From Clostridiales bacterium (GTDB taxonomy: Bacteria > Bacillota > Clostridia > Christensenellales > Aristaeellaceae): a stretch of 13,562 nucleotides of DNA. The stretch covers positions 1 to 13,562 of the forward strand of contig SFET01000054.1 of NCBI GenBank assembly GCA_004557125.1, in the 5' to 3' direction. The notes under the pieces were generated by a model. That model had not been told where the DNA came from and made no database searches. It saw only the letters and a list, made by a program, of their open reading frames with translations. Position numbers and translations under genes: made by a program. This document shows positions 13,216 to 13,562 of the stretch, in pieces. Positions within the stretch are counted from its first letter, which is position 1; every line of letters begins with the position of its first letter.

Positions 13216-13270
13216 CGGCGAGCCGCCGCTGGCAACGCAGGGCGTTGCATCCCACCTTGCTTCGCAGTTT
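13216..13270 (+). repeat. Hairpin repeat after serA, copy A
   Basis: This 55-base stretch begins on the base after the serA stop. It contains CGGCGAGCCGCCG (a 5-base stem with an AGC loop) and GCAACGC paired with GCGTTGC around AGG, and ends TTCGCAGTTT. It recurs at 13411-13462 with the same flanks but a different second stem, GCAGGC paired with GCCTGC around the same AGG loop. The changes in the two arms compensate each other. Confidence 0.75.
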
Positions 13271-13280
13271 GAATCGAACG

Positions 13281-13327
13281 CACCTCTGCCCCCATAGATT
13301 CAAGGGGCAGAGGTGCTGTGTTTCTTT
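13281..13327 (+). terminator. Rho-independent terminator of the serC-serA operon
   Basis: A perfect 12-base stem (CACCTCTGCCCC at 13281-13292, complement at 13304-13315) with an 11-base loop is followed by CTGTGTTTCTTT. It is 65 bases after the serA stop. The loop contains GATTCAA (13297-13303), the perfect complement of TTGAATC at 13269-13275 just upstream, allowing a competing or pseudoknotted fold. Confidence 0.75.
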
Positions 13328-13353
13328 CCGTATGTTTCTGTATCTGCAGGCAC

Positions 13354-13386
13354 GAAATCAAGTCCGGCAAGTATGGACTTGATTTC
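13354..13386. repeat. Perfect 12-base-arm inverted repeat
   Basis: GAAATCAAGTCC (13354-13365) is exactly complementary to GGACTTGATTTC (13375-13386) around 9 bases. It sits between the two copies of the post-serA hairpin repeat and has no clear T-run beyond TTTCTTA. It may be part of a composite repetitive element. Confidence 0.7.
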
Positions 13387-13410
13387 TTACGTCTGGTTCT
13401 GAAAATACTG

Positions 13411-13462
13411 CGGCGAGCCGCCGCTGGCAGGCAGGGCCTGCAGCCACATCGCTTCGCAGTTT
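13411..13462 (+). repeat. Hairpin repeat after serA, copy B
   Basis: This is the second copy of the 13216-13270 element, 52 bases long. The first 19 bases and last 12 bases are the same as in copy A, while the middle stem is replaced by a different but still self-complementary one. Here an outer stem is also possible: ACTGCG (13407-13412) with CGCAGT (13455-13460), giving a three-arm junction shape. Confidence 0.75.
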
Positions 13463-13472
13463 AAATAATTAT

Positions 13473-13495
13473 CCCCCGGCGAAGCCGGGGGTTTT
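13473..13495 (+). terminator. Terminator-like hairpin near the window end
   Basis: CCCCCGGC (13473-13480) pairs perfectly with GCCGGGGG (13484-13491) around GAA and is followed by TTTT. Read leftward it is followed by an AT-rich stretch (ATAATTATTTAAA), so it may stop transcription from either side. The next gene to the right is outside the window. Confidence 0.7.
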
Positions 13496-13562
13496 GCATG
13501 TGCGGGCAAAGCCCTAGAATACTAGCCAGCGCCCTCGCAGGCGCATAGACGATCTGGCATCT
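13496..13562. other. Non-coding tail with nested short hairpins
   Basis: No gene is seen. GCGCC (13529-13533) pairs with GGCGC (13540-13544), and GCCAG (13525-13529) can pair with CTGGC (13554-13558) outside it; GGGC-AAA-GCCC and two CTAG sites lie just before. It may be the edge of a structured RNA, another repeat, or the leader of the next gene, but the window cuts it off. Together with the features above it completes the 347-base gene-free stretch after serA. Confidence 0.3.

Noticed and set aside
13216..13462. CRISPR array from the repeated units after serA
   Set aside because: There are only two copies, they are 140 bases apart, they differ inside, and no cas gene or regular spacer is present.
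13216..13562. tRNA or other standard RNA gene in the gene-free end
   Set aside because: No T-loop GGTTCGAATCC pattern, cloverleaf or other familiar RNA signature was found; only repeats and terminators.

Overview
The window looks like chromosomal DNA from a GC-rich, endospore-forming relative of the Clostridia. A bofA-type pro-sigmaK processing inhibitor gene points to sporulation. Shine-Dalgarno sites are strong and purine-rich (AGGAGG, GGAGGGG, GAGGGG), promoters are sigmaA-like, several genes use TTG starts, and the epimerase closely resembles clostridial D-psicose 3-epimerases. A gut or rumen Clostridia lineage is my best guess; the genus cannot be read from this sequence. I see no phage, transposase, CRISPR array, tRNA or rRNA.

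Layout. Positions 1-2600 read rightward: the C-terminal 250 residues of an L-fucose/arabinose isomerase-family enzyme with a strong terminator, a 46-residue lipoprotein, and a secreted L,D-transpeptidase with three peptidoglycan-binding repeats. Positions 2608-10733 read leftward. In transcription order (right to left) these are: murJ (lipid II flippase), ruvB (Holliday junction helicase), two small three-helix membrane proteins, queA (queuosine synthesis), a secreted peptidoglycan-binding protein with its own consensus promoter, bofA, a ketose 3-epimerase with its own promoter, and an mnmA-type tRNA thiolase. murJ to queA may be one transcription unit: there is an extended -10 promoter before murJ, a terminator after queA, and none evident between. 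Positions 10962-13215 read rightward: serC and serA, one base apart, for two steps of serine synthesis. The last 350 bases hold no gene but are full of hairpins and two terminators.

Themes. Cell-envelope functions recur (L,D-transpeptidase, lipoprotein, peptidoglycan-binding protein, MurJ), together with tRNA wobble modification (QueA, MnmA) and sugar isomerisation (isomerase, epimerase).

The most unusual content is between genes. Three copies of an 80-base, three-hairpin repeat flank the two small membrane-protein genes between ruvB and queA. Their stems differ by paired changes while a CGGGGTT linker is invariant. A second hairpin repeat, also with compensatory stem changes, occurs twice after serA. 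A 19-base-arm perfect inverted repeat sits in a chain of hairpins upstream of mnmA. The bofA ribosome-binding site is buried in the terminator hairpin of the gene before it. Two protein-level oddities also stand out: MnmA has Cys where the family usually has Asp in its active-site motif, and SerA has a short loop lacking the usual catalytic Glu. No complete novel defence or biosynthetic system is visible; the repeat and small-membrane-gene cassette is the best candidate for something undescribed.
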